A DNA stretch of 64,000 bases from UBA5420 sp964485345 (GCA_964485345.1 CAZAJB010000004.1:12703-76702); one strand, 5' to 3'. Shown: positions 8,814 through 16,935, counted from the first letter of the stretch. Translations and numbers: made by a program. Notes: a model not told the origin generated them from the sequence alone.

Positions 8814-8892
8814 CTGCTGAATGCTTCGCATTTAACTTACAAGTGGACGTTTCACGAAGTGAAACTCCAAGCTGAATGCGAAGCATTCAGCA
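8814..8892 (+). repeat. Double-hairpin dispersed repeat, copy 2, with an extra inverted arm
   Basis: A perfect GTTTCAC-GAA-GTGAAAC hairpin (8849-8865) and a perfect GCTGAATGC-GAA-GCATTCAGC hairpin (8871-8891) form a unit related to the element at 1545-1590. A third arm at 8814-8834 is an imperfect reverse complement of the second hairpin. The element fills most of the rplY-pth gap and its left arm reaches close to the pth ribosome-binding region. Confidence 0.7.
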
Positions 8893-8902
8893 AGGGATCA
8901 TA

Positions 8903-8934
8903 AGAAACGCACAGTGACATCGAAGGCACTGTGC
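8903..8934 (-). terminator. Terminator-like hairpin after rplY
   Basis: GCACAGTG (8909-8916) and CACTGTGC (8927-8934) form a perfect eight-base-pair stem with a ten-base loop. On the minus strand it is followed by GTTTCTTA, a modest U-rich tail. It would reduce read-through from rplY into pth. Confidence 0.6.
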
Positions 8935-8969
8935 GATTCAGTGATACCCGCCAATGATTACAAAGGCTC

Positions 8970-9599
8970 TTATTCTTCAGACTCTGCTGCTTCTCCCTCA
9001 GCTTCTGGGGCATCCCCTTCGTCAAGCTCATCACTTTCTTCGCCTAGATCAACCGCGGCTGGAATAGCGATCTTGAGAACTGCTTCGTCAGCATCAACAA
9101 GCACTTCAACGCCTGCAGGCAGATCCAAATCAGCAACGGTGACCGCTTCGTCTAACCCCATCTTGGTCACGTCAACCGAAATAGCCTCTGGAATATCCAT
9201 TGGTAAGCAAAGCACCTCTAGTTCCCAAAGTAGGACTTGAACAACACCACCGTCGTTAGCACGATCGTCTTCGCCGATGATGCGAACAGGTACAATGATC
9301 TCCAGTTTCTTACTTAGATCAATTTCATGGAAGTCAAGATGCAGCAGTGTACCGCGCACTGGGTCGCGATGAATGTCTTTCACCAAGACGGTTTTGCTCG
9401 CGCCTCCAAGGTCTAGATCAATGAGGCTGCCATGGGCACTCATAGCCTTTTCAACGTCGCGAATGCCCACCTCAATGCTGGTGGACTCTTTGCCAGATCC
9501 ATATATTACTGCAGGGATCTTACCTTCTACCCTGAGTTTACGGGCATAGGACTTACCGGTCTCGCTTCTTGCTTCTACTGTTAGCTGGTAATTAGCCAA
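8970..9599 (-). CDS. rplY: 50S ribosomal protein L25 / general stress protein Ctc
   Basis: A 209-aa two-domain bL25 of the Ctc type. The N-terminal beta-barrel binds 5S rRNA (about residues 1-95, with SETGKSYARKLRVEGKIPAVIYG); a TL5/Ctc C-terminal domain follows (about 96-185) and then a very acidic tail rich in Glu and Asp. The start is TTG 9599 with AAGGAGG eight bases upstream. It lies between prs and pth, the same order as prs-ctc-pth in Bacillus subtilis. The acidic tail is common in this family. Confidence 0.96.
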   Translation of the reverse strand: MANYQLTVEARSETGKSYARKLRVEGKIPAVIYGSGKESTSIEVGIRDVEKAMSAHGSLIDLDLGGASKTVLVKDIHRDPVRGTLLHLDFHEIDLSKKLEIIVPVRIIGEDDRANDGGVVQVLLWELEVLCLPMDIPEAISVDVTKMGLDEAVTVADLDLPAGVEVLVDADEAVLKIAIPAAVDLGEESDELDEGDAPEAEGEAAESEE

Positions 9600-9647
9600 T
9601 TTTCGCGCCTCCTTTTACATTCAATAATAATACCATTCCTGCTAGTT

Positions 9648-10595
9648 TTAGTCAAACAACATGCTTACGGGGATTTCTTCGAAAATCCTGCGAATCGCCT
9701 CAGCCAAGAGTGGGGCCACCGAGAGTACGGTGAGCTTAGGAATCTGCTTTTCGGACGGTAGGTGAATACTATCTGTCACGATGACTTCTTTCACAGGACA
9801 CGCCTGCAGAATCTCCACCGCGGGGTCGGAAAAAACAGCATGGGTACCGCAGGCATAAACCGCTTTGGCTCCCCGATCCAAAAGGGCATGGACGGCGTTG
9901 ACTATGGTTCCGCCGGTGTCAATCATATCGTCGATCAGAACCGCGGTCTTACCTTCCACATCACCAATGAGATTCATCACTTGCGCCATGTTAGGAGCCG
10001 GACGGCGTTTATCGACAATGGCCAGTTGGGCATGGAGGCGATCGGCGAGTTCTCGCGAACGGACCACACCGCCCACATCAGGCGAGACGACAACAACGTC
10101 TTTCAGCTTCTTTTGCGCCAGGTATTCAGCAATAATCGGTATGCCTCGCAGATTGTCTACGGGAATATCAAAGAATCCCTGAATCTGTCCTGCATGCAGA
10201 TCGAGAGTGACCGCTCGATCTGCCCCTGCCGCGGTCAGAACATTGGCCAGAAGTTTGGCTGAAATCGGATCACGAGGCTGGCTCTTGCGATCCTGACGAG
10301 CATAGGCGTAATAAGGAATAACAGGACAAACCACCTTGGCTGACGCTCTTTTCATGGCATCAATCATGATTAAGAGTTCCATAATATGCTCTGCAGATGG
10401 ATTGTTCAAGGGTTGCACGATATATACTTCTGCTCCCCGCACCGTTTCTCCGGTTCTTAAGCGTATTTCGCCATCTTTAAAACGCGTTAACTCCGACAAC
10501 CCCAGCTCTAGGCCTAGGTAGCGGCAAATATCTAGGGCTAATTCCCTATTAGCATTCCCCGAAAACACCTTTAGTCTCTTATTCGACATAGTCAT
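9648..10595 (-). CDS. prs: Ribose-phosphate pyrophosphokinase
   Basis: A 315-aa PRPP synthase transferring pyrophosphate from ATP to ribose 5-phosphate, feeding purine, pyrimidine, histidine and tryptophan synthesis. It shows the FSGNANRELA opening, the ATP-loop and flexible-loop residues around YARQDRKSQPRDPISAK, the DLHAGQIQGFFDIPVDNL segment and the PRPP-binding motif VLIDDMIDTGGTI. Length is typical of class I enzymes. The first ATG has TGGAGGG 12 bases upstream. It follows glmU by 21 bases, the conserved glmU-prs pair. Confidence 0.98.
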   Translation of the reverse strand: MTMSNKRLKVFSGNANRELALDICRYLGLELGLSELTRFKDGEIRLRTGETVRGAEVYIVQPLNNPSAEHIMELLIMIDAMKRASAKVVCPVIPYYAYARQDRKSQPRDPISAKLLANVLTAAGADRAVTLDLHAGQIQGFFDIPVDNLRGIPIIAEYLAQKKLKDVVVVSPDVGGVVRSRELADRLHAQLAIVDKRRPAPNMAQVMNLIGDVEGKTAVLIDDMIDTGGTIVNAVHALLDRGAKAVYACGTHAVFSDPAVEILQACPVKEVIVTDSIHLPSEKQIPKLTVLSVAPLLAEAIRRIFEEIPVSMLFD

Positions 10596-10616
10596 GTTGA
10601 CTCTATACCCTCCATT

Positions 10617-11618
10617 TTAGTTGGTCATCAATGAAAAAGGTGCAACACTATCCCCTTTGGCCACCACCCTGCCAGAAATAATCGAATATTCCAGCGCCAC
10701 TCCATCTAGAACCCGGGCTTTCTCTAAGCGACAATTCGGCCCTATATGGCAGTCTTGCCCAATCACCGTTCCTTTTTGAATGGAGCTCCCTGGGTATATA
10801 ACTGTATCCTGACCAATTTGGCAATCCCATTCGATCCAGGTCGATTTGGGATCCACAATTGTCACGCCCATCCTTTGCCAATGGGCGCACATGCGATCGC
10901 GCAAAATGGCCTCTGCCTCCGCCAGTTGAATGCGATCATTGATACCCATGCTTTCCGCTGGGTCTTCGAGCACAAAACCCCCGATTCGCTGACCACCCTG
11001 AACCATTAAGGGTAGTACATCAGGCAAGTAATACTCCGCCTGGGCGTTTGCCGGTGTAATTTGGGTTAGGTAGTGAAAAAGCTGCTTGCTGTCGAAACAA
11101 TAGGTACCGGTATTAATTTCCTGGATTTGGCGCTCTGCGGAACTGGCATCCTTATGCTCCACCACGCCTAGGACTTGACCATCCTCACCACGTAAGATTC
11201 TACCATACCCTGTGGGATCGTCAAACACAGCCGTGAGAATCGTGGCCGCCACTTCACTCTCGTTATGGTATTTTAAGAGATCCTGGAAAGTATCACTGCG
11301 AAAGAGGGGAGTATCCCCATAGGTTACTAAAACCGGTCCGTCGAAATCTGCAAGGATCGTACGGCATTGATCGACGGCATGGCCCGTACCTAACTGTTCT
11401 TCTTGCCGCGCCAGGGTTACACCATCCAAGACTTCGGCAACTCTGTCTCCCTGGTAACCAACGACCACAATAATCTCTTCAAACGAGGCTAACCTCACGC
11501 TGCGCACTGCATGATTGACCATTTCTAATCCCGCCAGCTCATGCAGAACTTTGGCCTTTTTGGACTGCATCCTGGAGCCCTGGCCGGCAGCTAGAATAAT
11601 GGCCGCCGCTTTTCCCAT
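10617..11618 (-). CDS. glmU: GlmU-type UDP-GlcNAc pyrophosphorylase, acetyltransferase half missing
   Basis: A 333-aa protein whose N-terminal uridylyltransferase domain (about residues 1-230) is complete: LAAGQGSRMQSKKAKVLH with the catalytic Arg and Lys, GTGHAV and TYGDTPL. It should make UDP-GlcNAc from GlcNAc-1-phosphate and UTP. The C-terminal left-handed beta-helix is only a few hexapeptide turns and stops near 333 instead of the usual 450 or so, so the residues used for acetylating glucosamine-1-phosphate are absent. No frameshifted remainder fits, since prs starts 21 bases on. Acetylation must come from another protein or another route. Confidence 0.9.
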   Translation of the reverse strand: MGKAAAIILAAGQGSRMQSKKAKVLHELAGLEMVNHAVRSVRLASFEEIIVVVGYQGDRVAEVLDGVTLARQEEQLGTGHAVDQCRTILADFDGPVLVTYGDTPLFRSDTFQDLLKYHNESEVAATILTAVFDDPTGYGRILRGEDGQVLGVVEHKDASSAERQIQEINTGTYCFDSKQLFHYLTQITPANAQAEYYLPDVLPLMVQGGQRIGGFVLEDPAESMGINDRIQLAEAEAILRDRMCAHWQRMGVTIVDPKSTWIEWDCQIGQDTVIYPGSSIQKGTVIGQDCHIGPNCRLEKARVLDGVALEYSIISGRVVAKGDSVAPFSLMTN

Positions 11619-11663
11619 CGTTTTTCCTCCTTCATCTCACCTAAGCACTTCGAGACGACTAGT

Positions 11664-12197
11664 TTACTTCCTCCCTCGTTTTGAAAGATCGTCGATAGCT
11701 TGGAGAAAGAGTTCGGTCTCTGTCAGTTTCTTTGGTTTTGCCGGCTCTTTTTTCAGTTTCTCCCTTGCCGCTTTTTCCATTTCCTCTTGCTTTTCCAGAC
11801 TGGCTTTCAGTTGCGACAGCCCCGCTTGGGGAACGCTCCTGGTTAAGGCACCTTCCTGGTTCCTTCTTTCCCGATCTTGCTGCTCCTCATAGGCTGCTAC
11901 AACACGGCCTGAGAACTGCCGAAGCTTACGGCGATTCTTAGCATCATCGCCCGTAATCCTGAGGATGACATAGCCCATGTCTTCAAGACTCTCTTGCTTG
12001 GAAGCATCCTTAGAAATCTGCTCTTGGAGAACATGGTAGTAGCCATCCACCTCAATACAGATGCGTTTACCAACCAAAATGTCCACTTCATGATCCTTAA
12101 TCTGCACACGATGCTGGCAGGGCAGTCCACGTTTGCGAAGTTCATTGAAGACTTTTTGCTCTGTCAAATAGCCATAATCCTCATTCATTGTCTGCAC
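11664..12197 (-). CDS. DUF559-type nuclease-fold protein with charged C-terminal tail
   Basis: A 177-aa protein of unknown role. Residues 5-105 resemble the DUF559/Vsr-like restriction-endonuclease fold: a helix (YLTEQKVFNELRKRGL), then VDILV with Asp39, then CIEVDGYYH with Glu49 and Asp51, and a late VILRITGDD strand. This is the acid layout of PD-(D/E)xK enzymes. The C-terminal 70 residues are charged and probably coiled coil. GTG 12197 has GGAGG six bases upstream; ATG 12188 is the alternative. It sits between purR and glmU, where Bacillus carries spoVG. No methylase or toxin partner is adjacent, so a repair or maintenance role is as likely as restriction. Confidence 0.75.
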   Translation of the reverse strand: MQTMNEDYGYLTEQKVFNELRKRGLPCQHRVQIKDHEVDILVGKRICIEVDGYYHVLQEQISKDASKQESLEDMGYVILRITGDDAKNRRKLRQFSGRVVAAYEEQQDRERRNQEGALTRSVPQAGLSQLKASLEKQEEMEKAAREKLKKEPAKPKKLTETELFLQAIDDLSKRGRK

Positions 12198-12210
12198 CGC
12201 CACCCTCCAA

Positions 12211-12238
12211 AGAAAAACTCCGCCCAGGCGGCGGAGCC
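12211..12238 (-). terminator. Intrinsic terminator after purR
   Basis: On the minus strand CTCCGCC (complement of 12230-12236) pairs with GGCGGAG (complement of 12218-12224) around a five-base loop and is followed by TTTTTCTTT. It directly follows the purR stop and separates purR from the DUF559 gene. Confidence 0.9.
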
Positions 12239-12239
12239 C

Positions 12240-13052
12240 TTACACTGAAATCCAGTCAGCCGGACGAACCACTACTTTTTGCTGCTTAACGTCGACCTCC
12301 TGCAAATAGACTAAGGAGAGATGGTCTTCAATCAGTTTCTCTTCGGGCCAACCGGCTTCAATCAGCACGCCCTTACCCACCACAGTACACTCGAACTCAC
12401 CCATGAGATCCGTAAGACCCCGCAGTGTGCCCCCGGCTTTCATAAAATCATCGATCAAGAGCACCCGCGCACCCTTGGGTAGTGCCCGCCGCGAAAGAGA
12501 CATGGTCTCCACTTGTCTGGCAGAACCGGATAAAAAGTTCATGGTCAGAACCAAACCTTCTGTGGGGCGGCTTTGCCTGCGCACAACCACAAGGGGAATG
12601 TCTAGAGCCTGGGCCGCCTGCATGGCAACGGGTATACCAGCGGTTTCAACCGTGACCACATATTCGGGCCTCTGCTCGGCAAAGGCGGTGGCAAAAATGG
12701 AGCCTACAGGCTGCAATAATTCAGGGGAAGAGGTTAAGTCCTCCATATAGACAAAGCCCCCGGACAAAATACGCTGCGGCTCTCGGAGGCGTACACAGAT
12801 GTCTTCGACATGGGAGCATACTTGCTCCTTTGTTAAGATGGGAAGGTAGCGTACTCCTCCTACAGCACCTGAGATGGTTTCTACTTTACCAATCTGCAAG
12901 GTTTCAAATGTAGTGCGGATAATTGCCAGATCCTCGGATAATGTGGAACGGGCCACACCAAAAAGATCAGCAAACTCACCCACCGCAAAAACATGGTGAG
13001 GTCTTTCTACTAGCGCTTTAGTGATGGCAGCAATACGGTGCGCTCGCCTCAT
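12240..13052 (-). CDS. purR: Pur operon repressor PurR
   Basis: A 270-aa regulator with an N-terminal winged-helix domain (about residues 1-75) and a phosphoribosyltransferase-like effector domain. The PRPP motif appears as VLLIDDFMKAGGTL near residue 200. In Bacillus, PurR represses purine genes and PRPP relieves repression. The start is ATG 13052 with AAGGAGG six bases upstream, just past the stop of the preceding nucleotidyltransferase gene. The open frame extends further upstream, but only in overlap with that gene. Order ispE-nucleotidyltransferase-purR suggests one transcript ending at the terminator at 12211-12238. Confidence 0.95.
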   Translation of the reverse strand: MRRAHRIAAITKALVERPHHVFAVGEFADLFGVARSTLSEDLAIIRTTFETLQIGKVETISGAVGGVRYLPILTKEQVCSHVEDICVRLREPQRILSGGFVYMEDLTSSPELLQPVGSIFATAFAEQRPEYVVTVETAGIPVAMQAAQALDIPLVVVRRQSRPTEGLVLTMNFLSGSARQVETMSLSRRALPKGARVLLIDDFMKAGGTLRGLTDLMGEFECTVVGKGVLIEAGWPEEKLIEDHLSLVYLQEVDVKQQKVVVRPADWISV

Positions 13053-13053
13053 G

Positions 13054-13824
13054 CTAGGCCTCCTTGTCTTGCACGGCGGCAATCGTTGTTTCAGCTAATT
13101 GTAGATCACTTGGTTTATCCACATCGGTACTTAGTTCGGGATAGGGGGAAATAATGATGATGCTACTATGCCCCAAAATTTCACTGACCCGCTTCTCTAA
13201 TTCGCGCAGCGCAAGTTGTTTTGTGGAAAATTTCAGAATAAAGAAGAACCCCAGCATCCGTACGAGTTTCCAGGGCTTCTTGCGCCTAGCAATCACTTCA
13301 TTCATAATCCAGCGCGAGTCGATCACGGCCTGGGGTCGGGCTAAGATAATGTTGCCCCCGGTAAAGGCGCCTTCTTTTAGGGTAAAGTAGGTACGGATTG
13401 TCTCCGGATACAACTGCTCATTAGCTTCCCGCGAGACCAGGGGGTAATAAATATCACCCTCGAGCTCCCCACAGCGTTCAAGAAAATCATCAACGACTTC
13501 GGCATGAATAAAGGGGATATCCGAGGTAACAAAGAGCACATTGTTCTCCTTATCCAGGGCATCCATGGCGCGGAAAACATTCTCGGTTAGACTATCCCCC
13601 GATGCAATCCAGCGAACCTGGGGAGGTAGGATAGCTCTGATTTCTTCTGGGGCCACCACAAGGATATCTGCAACACGAGATGAACTTTGCAGAGCCTCAA
13701 TTACGTAATTGACCATGGGTTTACCGTGAATGGGAATTTCCGCCTCCCATTTTTCCGATCGAGCCTCCTGCAGCTGGCCACAGTTCGGGGCTCCCGCTAG
13801 TACTACGGCGTCCACTTTTGTCAC
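13054..13824 (-). CDS. MobA-like nucleotidyltransferase family protein
   Basis: A 256-aa protein with a Rossmann-like NTP-transferase fold: VDAVVLAGAPNCGQ stands in for the usual LAGGxxxRM loop, followed by GKPMVNYVIEAL and LFVTSDIPFIHAEVVDDFL, which supplies the metal-binding Asp. It probably transfers a nucleotide to a sugar phosphate or cofactor, but the substrate is not predictable. The GTG start at 13824 overlaps the ispE stop in a GTGA, indicating translational coupling; GGAGGA lies upstream. Similar genes between ispE and purR are common in Clostridia, suggesting a conserved but unnamed role. Confidence 0.85.
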   Translation of the reverse strand: MTKVDAVVLAGAPNCGQLQEARSEKWEAEIPIHGKPMVNYVIEALQSSSRVADILVVAPEEIRAILPPQVRWIASGDSLTENVFRAMDALDKENNVLFVTSDIPFIHAEVVDDFLERCGELEGDIYYPLVSREANEQLYPETIRTYFTLKEGAFTGGNIILARPQAVIDSRWIMNEVIARRKKPWKLVRMLGFFFILKFSTKQLALRELEKRVSEILGHSSIIIISPYPELSTDVDKPSDLQLAETTIAAVQDKEA

Positions 13825-14732
13825 AATTGGTCTCCTCCGTTCGTCTCGGGCACAAAGACTCCTGTTTCCATCAAAGTAACTACAAAAACCTGGGCTTCTT
13901 CTTTAAAACGAGCCCTAAAGTCCTCTGCCCCTCGGTGTTCTGCAAACAAACCATAGACAGTGGGTCCACTACCGCTCATGCGGCTTACGGTAGCGCCATA
14001 ATGAATCAGCCGCTCTTTCCAGATACGAACTTCAGGCACAAGACGTATGGTGACAGATTCTAACGCATTGGCCAGGATCTGATCCAAGCCTGCATCGCTC
14101 GTTCCCTCTAAAAACTCTAGCAGCCGCGACGTAGACATGCCGCCATACGCTCTAGGGTCTAGCTTGCCATAGACGTCAGCCGTGGATACGGATGCCTCTG
14201 GCTTCACAAGGACCATGGTCATGGCGGGGAAGGCCCGAAGTGGGGTCACTTGCTCCCCAATACCCCGCACCAGGCACGTCCCTCCTTGGAGGCAAAAAGG
14301 AACATCGGCACCGATCGTCTCACCGATTCGCTGCAACTCAGTTAGCGTCATCTTCCTTTGATAGAGGGCGTTCAAACCAAGCAGCACGGCCGCGGCATCG
14401 GTACTTCCGCCGCCTAAACCTGCACCCACAGGGATCTCCTTGACGAGTGCAATATCTACGCATAGATCGCCCGTGCCTACTTGGCGCTCAAAGGCTGTGG
14501 CAGCCTGCCAGCATATATTGGTATGATCCTGGGGGACTCGGGGATGATGGCATGTTAGAGAGGTGCCGTGACCCTTAGGCTTTTTTGTCAGCGTTATGGT
14601 GTCTGAAAGGGAGATAGACTGCATCACACTGCTCAAAAGATGATATCCGTCGCTTCTGCGCCCCTGGATATCTAAGGTCAGATTGACTTTGGCGTTGGCC
14701 TTTAGGGTGATCTTGTCCATAGCAGTCGGCAT
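13821..14732 (-). CDS. ispE: 4-diphosphocytidyl-2-C-methyl-D-erythritol kinase
   Basis: A 303-aa GHMP kinase of the MEP isoprenoid pathway, phosphorylating CDP-ME. Motifs are present in order: AKVNLTLDIQGRRSDGYH, the glycine-rich ATP loop PVGAGLGGGSTDAAA near residue 100, and the C-terminal RMSGSGPTVYGLF. The ATG at 14732 is chosen because of the G-rich site seven bases upstream; ATG 14720 gives a start nearer to many homologues but has no site. It is first in a unit with the nucleotidyltransferase and purR. Its presence indicates isoprenoid synthesis by the MEP route. Confidence 0.96.
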   Translation of the reverse strand: MPTAMDKITLKANAKVNLTLDIQGRRSDGYHLLSSVMQSISLSDTITLTKKPKGHGTSLTCHHPRVPQDHTNICWQAATAFERQVGTGDLCVDIALVKEIPVGAGLGGGSTDAAAVLLGLNALYQRKMTLTELQRIGETIGADVPFCLQGGTCLVRGIGEQVTPLRAFPAMTMVLVKPEASVSTADVYGKLDPRAYGGMSTSRLLEFLEGTSDAGLDQILANALESVTIRLVPEVRIWKERLIHYGATVSRMSGSGPTVYGLFAEHRGAEDFRARFKEEAQVFVVTLMETGVFVPETNGGDQL

Positions 14733-14790
14733 CAAGTGGCCCCCCCATCTTACCCTTATTTCCGCACCAAGGGGAGAATTCCTTCTGCAA

Positions 14791-15222
14791 TCAGCGGGAC
14801 AAAAGTAACCAGGCCCCGCCTGCCATGAGTAGGATGCCTAAGGCCTTACCAAGGCTAAAAGGGAGAGGCTCCAAACCAAACCAGCCGAAATGGTCTACCA
14901 GGGCCGCTGTGAATACTTGTCCAACAATGATGGCAGTCGTAGCTGGCGCCACCCCCAGCTTGGATATGGCGGCAGCCACTAGATAGATGATGCCAACACT
15001 CAAGACTCCGCCTAGATAGGCGTACCAGGGGGCTTTGGCAAAATGTGCTAGGTTCCCTTGACCTAAACCCAGTACAACCAGAATTAGAGCTAGAACAGTG
15101 CCCACCAGATGGACAATGAAGGTCCCTTCCAACAGACCTACAATTTTCGCCATGGCTGTATTGAGTGAGCCCTGCAGGGCCATGAGTACCCCAGATAAAG
15201 CTGCCAAAACCAGTGCAAGCAT
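14791..15222 (-). CDS. DMT-family transporter, YdcZ/DUF606 type
   Basis: A 143-aa membrane protein with about five hydrophobic helices, matching the half-size DMT transporters of the DUF606 (YdcZ) family: the ALSGVLMALQGSLNTAMAK opening and the Gly-rich last helix (LGILLMAGGAWLLL). Two copies usually assemble to make one transporter, but no second copy is adjacent. The substrate is unknown. ATG 15222 has GAAGGGG seven bases upstream; an in-frame ATG at 15228 is almost inside that site. The leader can fold so that this ribosome site is paired (see separate entry). Confidence 0.85.
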   Translation of the reverse strand: MLALVLAALSGVLMALQGSLNTAMAKIVGLLEGTFIVHLVGTVLALILVVLGLGQGNLAHFAKAPWYAYLGGVLSVGIIYLVAAAISKLGVAPATTAIIVGQVFTAALVDHFGWFGLEPLPFSLGKALGILLMAGGAWLLLSR

Positions 15223-15298
15223 GGTCATACCCCTTCCTGCTCCCCGAAGGGGAACTCCGATCGGATTGCCTCGCGATCAGTAAGGGTATTATGCCCAA
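15223..15298 (-). promoter_or_regulatory. Candidate SD-sequestering leader of the DMT transporter
   Basis: In the transcript, CCCCTTC (complement of 15246-15252) is perfectly complementary to the ribosome site GAAGGGG (complement of 15230-15236). The same CCCC can instead pair with the GGGG directly after it, making a small UUCG-type hairpin that would free the ribosome site. Two mutually exclusive hairpins at a start codon are what a translational switch needs. No known riboswitch class is recognised, and the GC-rich runs could be chance. Confidence 0.3.
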
Positions 15299-15332
15299 CT
15301 GTGCCCTTCGCGAATAGTCGCCAAGGGCACAG
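15299..15332 (-). terminator. Long inverted repeat downstream of the SipL-like gene
   Basis: CTGTGCCCTT (15299-15308) and AAGGGCACAG (15323-15332) form a perfect ten-base-pair stem over a 14-base loop. It lies just past the stop of the SPOCS/LysM gene. The tail lacks a clear T run, so termination is only probable. Confidence 0.5.
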
Positions 15333-15351
15333 TACTTACACCAGATTTCGG

Positions 15352-16935
15352 CTATGGGCGGGGAATGTAGAGACGTTCCCCGGCTTTCAGATTCAGCGGG
15401 TCATCTTGCAGGCTCGGGTTGGCTCCAATAATCGCCGCTTCGGTTGTGTGGTAGATGCGGGATAGTTTCCAAATGGTATCACCGCTTTGCACAAAGATAT
15501 AGGTTAGGGTGGGCGGGTTGTCTTGCGGTTCTTCCACTGCTACGGCTTCCACGACGACATCCACCTCAACGTACTCCACTACACTGATGTTAAAGCGCAG
15601 TGTGACAGCGGCTTCAAGGGTTTCTCTGTTGATTAAATCGGGTTTTACCCCTAGCACCGCGATTGAAATGCGAGGCTGCATGCCAAGCTCGAGCCCTGGA
15701 ACTGCAATGGTTTGCCTGAAGGGTATGACTTCAGGGAACATGCCGCGGAACAGTGGTTTGGTATCTTCCTCGGAGTGGGCCAAATAGATGAGCTCCACAT
15801 CTAGAACGCCTTCCACTGTGAGCTTATCGTTCTCCACTTCATAATCAATCACATAGGCCACTGCATTGCTGACCAAGAGCTCTCGCATGGGTGGCAGTGC
15901 CTGGGGCAGTTCAATCAGGCCGCGCACCACAACCTGCTGGTCTTTCCTCTGAACAATGCTGTCAAGGGCCACAAGTTCTTTGCGCGCCTCTACCTGTTGG
16001 CCTGGTGCGGCAATGTCTGTCAGGACCTGGAAGGGTCGCTCCTCACTTAAGAGTAGGTTCCCTTGTAGATGGAGCTCCACCCGGGCGCTTTGGCCGTCGT
16101 TGACCACAAAGGCCTCGCTGGCGCAGCCTAGTCTAGATTCTAGGGTCATCCCAGCTTTGATCTGGGACTCCTCGTAAACGAGTTCGAAGGGAAGCCCCTG
16201 CGGAAAACTGCGCACCGCCACGGCCAAGTCTTGCCTTTCGTAGAGAACCTCTAGAGTGGCTATTCCCTTGATGAGGAGTTTACCCTCGCTGATCTCTGTT
16301 TCATGTAGCTGAACCCCGGTGGTCATGGCCAGAATCGTTGTGAGGGGCGCCGCCCCTTCTTCCGTGAATTCCAAGATCCCAGTGATTTCTTTGTCCACAT
16401 CCAGCTTTAGGGCAGATGCTACTGGATGCAGCATCAGACCATCGGTTGTGATTTTTACCCCCTGTGCCATGTTCACATCACGGATGGCCAGATAATCCTT
16501 AACTTGCTCCACCTTTGCCGTAACCGCAACGATCAGATCCACATCGAGCGAGTACTGACCCCCACCGAGATCCCATTCGCAGGCCAGGGTCTTCATGTCA
16601 ACCTCCGCCAGCATCTCTGGTTCGGCCCCAATTACTTCTACATGCGTGTCAAAGGGGAGGGCACCAGGCCAATCCACCCGCTTTAATCCCGCTGGCTCGT
16701 CTTCTAAGGTCTCAGGCACATAGACCATGGCAAGATCCACTACTCCCTGGACATAGACACGATCCTGGTCTGTGGTCAGGGACTGTAGTTTCGGCGTACC
16801 CTTCACCCAAACGATTCTCTCTACGGGAGCTGCGGTGCCGGGCAATTCCACCTTACCCTGGAGGACGGTTTGAAGCGTATTTTCCCCCACACGATTTACC
16901 GCAACAAGGCGGCTTTCTTTCACACTTAGGCTCAT
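15352..16935 (-). CDS. sipL: SipL-like spore morphogenesis protein (SPOCS repeats and LysM)
   Basis: A 527-aa protein with repeated SPOCS (DUF3794) beta-rich modules over residues 20-470, each with an LDVDKEITGIL- or VDLAMVY-like core, and one C-terminal LysM domain (about 475-527, YIFVQSGDTIWKLSRIY to ERLYIPRP). In Clostridioides difficile, SipL binds SpoIVA through LysM and anchors the coat around the forespore, which fits this architecture and length. ATG 16935 has GGGGGAGA just upstream; the open frame extends further without homology. It follows the GH18-like spore-wall gene by 70 bases on the same strand, suggesting a mother-cell unit. Confidence 0.88.
   Translation of the reverse strand: MSLSVKESRLVAVNRVGENTLQTVLQGKVELPGTAAPVERIVWVKGTPKLQSLTTDQDRVYVQGVVDLAMVYVPETLEDEPAGLKRVDWPGALPFDTHVEVIGAEPEMLAEVDMKTLACEWDLGGGQYSLDVDLIVAVTAKVEQVKDYLAIRDVNMAQGVKITTDGLMLHPVASALKLDVDKEITGILEFTEEGAAPLTTILAMTTGVQLHETEISEGKLLIKGIATLEVLYERQDLAVAVRSFPQGLPFELVYEESQIKAGMTLESRLGCASEAFVVNDGQSARVELHLQGNLLLSEERPFQVLTDIAAPGQQVEARKELVALDSIVQRKDQQVVVRGLIELPQALPPMRELLVSNAVAYVIDYEVENDKLTVEGVLDVELIYLAHSEEDTKPLFRGMFPEVIPFRQTIAVPGLELGMQPRISIAVLGVKPDLINRETLEAAVTLRFNISVVEYVEVDVVVEAVAVEEPQDNPPTLTYIFVQSGDTIWKLSRIYHTTEAAIIGANPSLQDDPLNLKAGERLYIPRP

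Noticed and set aside
8795..8831. Upstream extension of pth to an earlier start
   Set aside because: The extra residues have no family match, and they are encoded by the repeat region; ATG 8795 gives the conserved opening.
8849..8865. GTTTCACGAAGTGAAAC looked like a parS site
   Set aside because: The half-sites are three bases too far apart for the TGTTTCACGTGAAACA consensus, and the sequence belongs to the double-hairpin repeat family; the true parS sites are at 45192 and 45381.
11664..12197. DUF559 gene as part of a restriction or toxin system
   Set aside because: No methylase, antitoxin or mobile element is adjacent and all neighbours are housekeeping genes.
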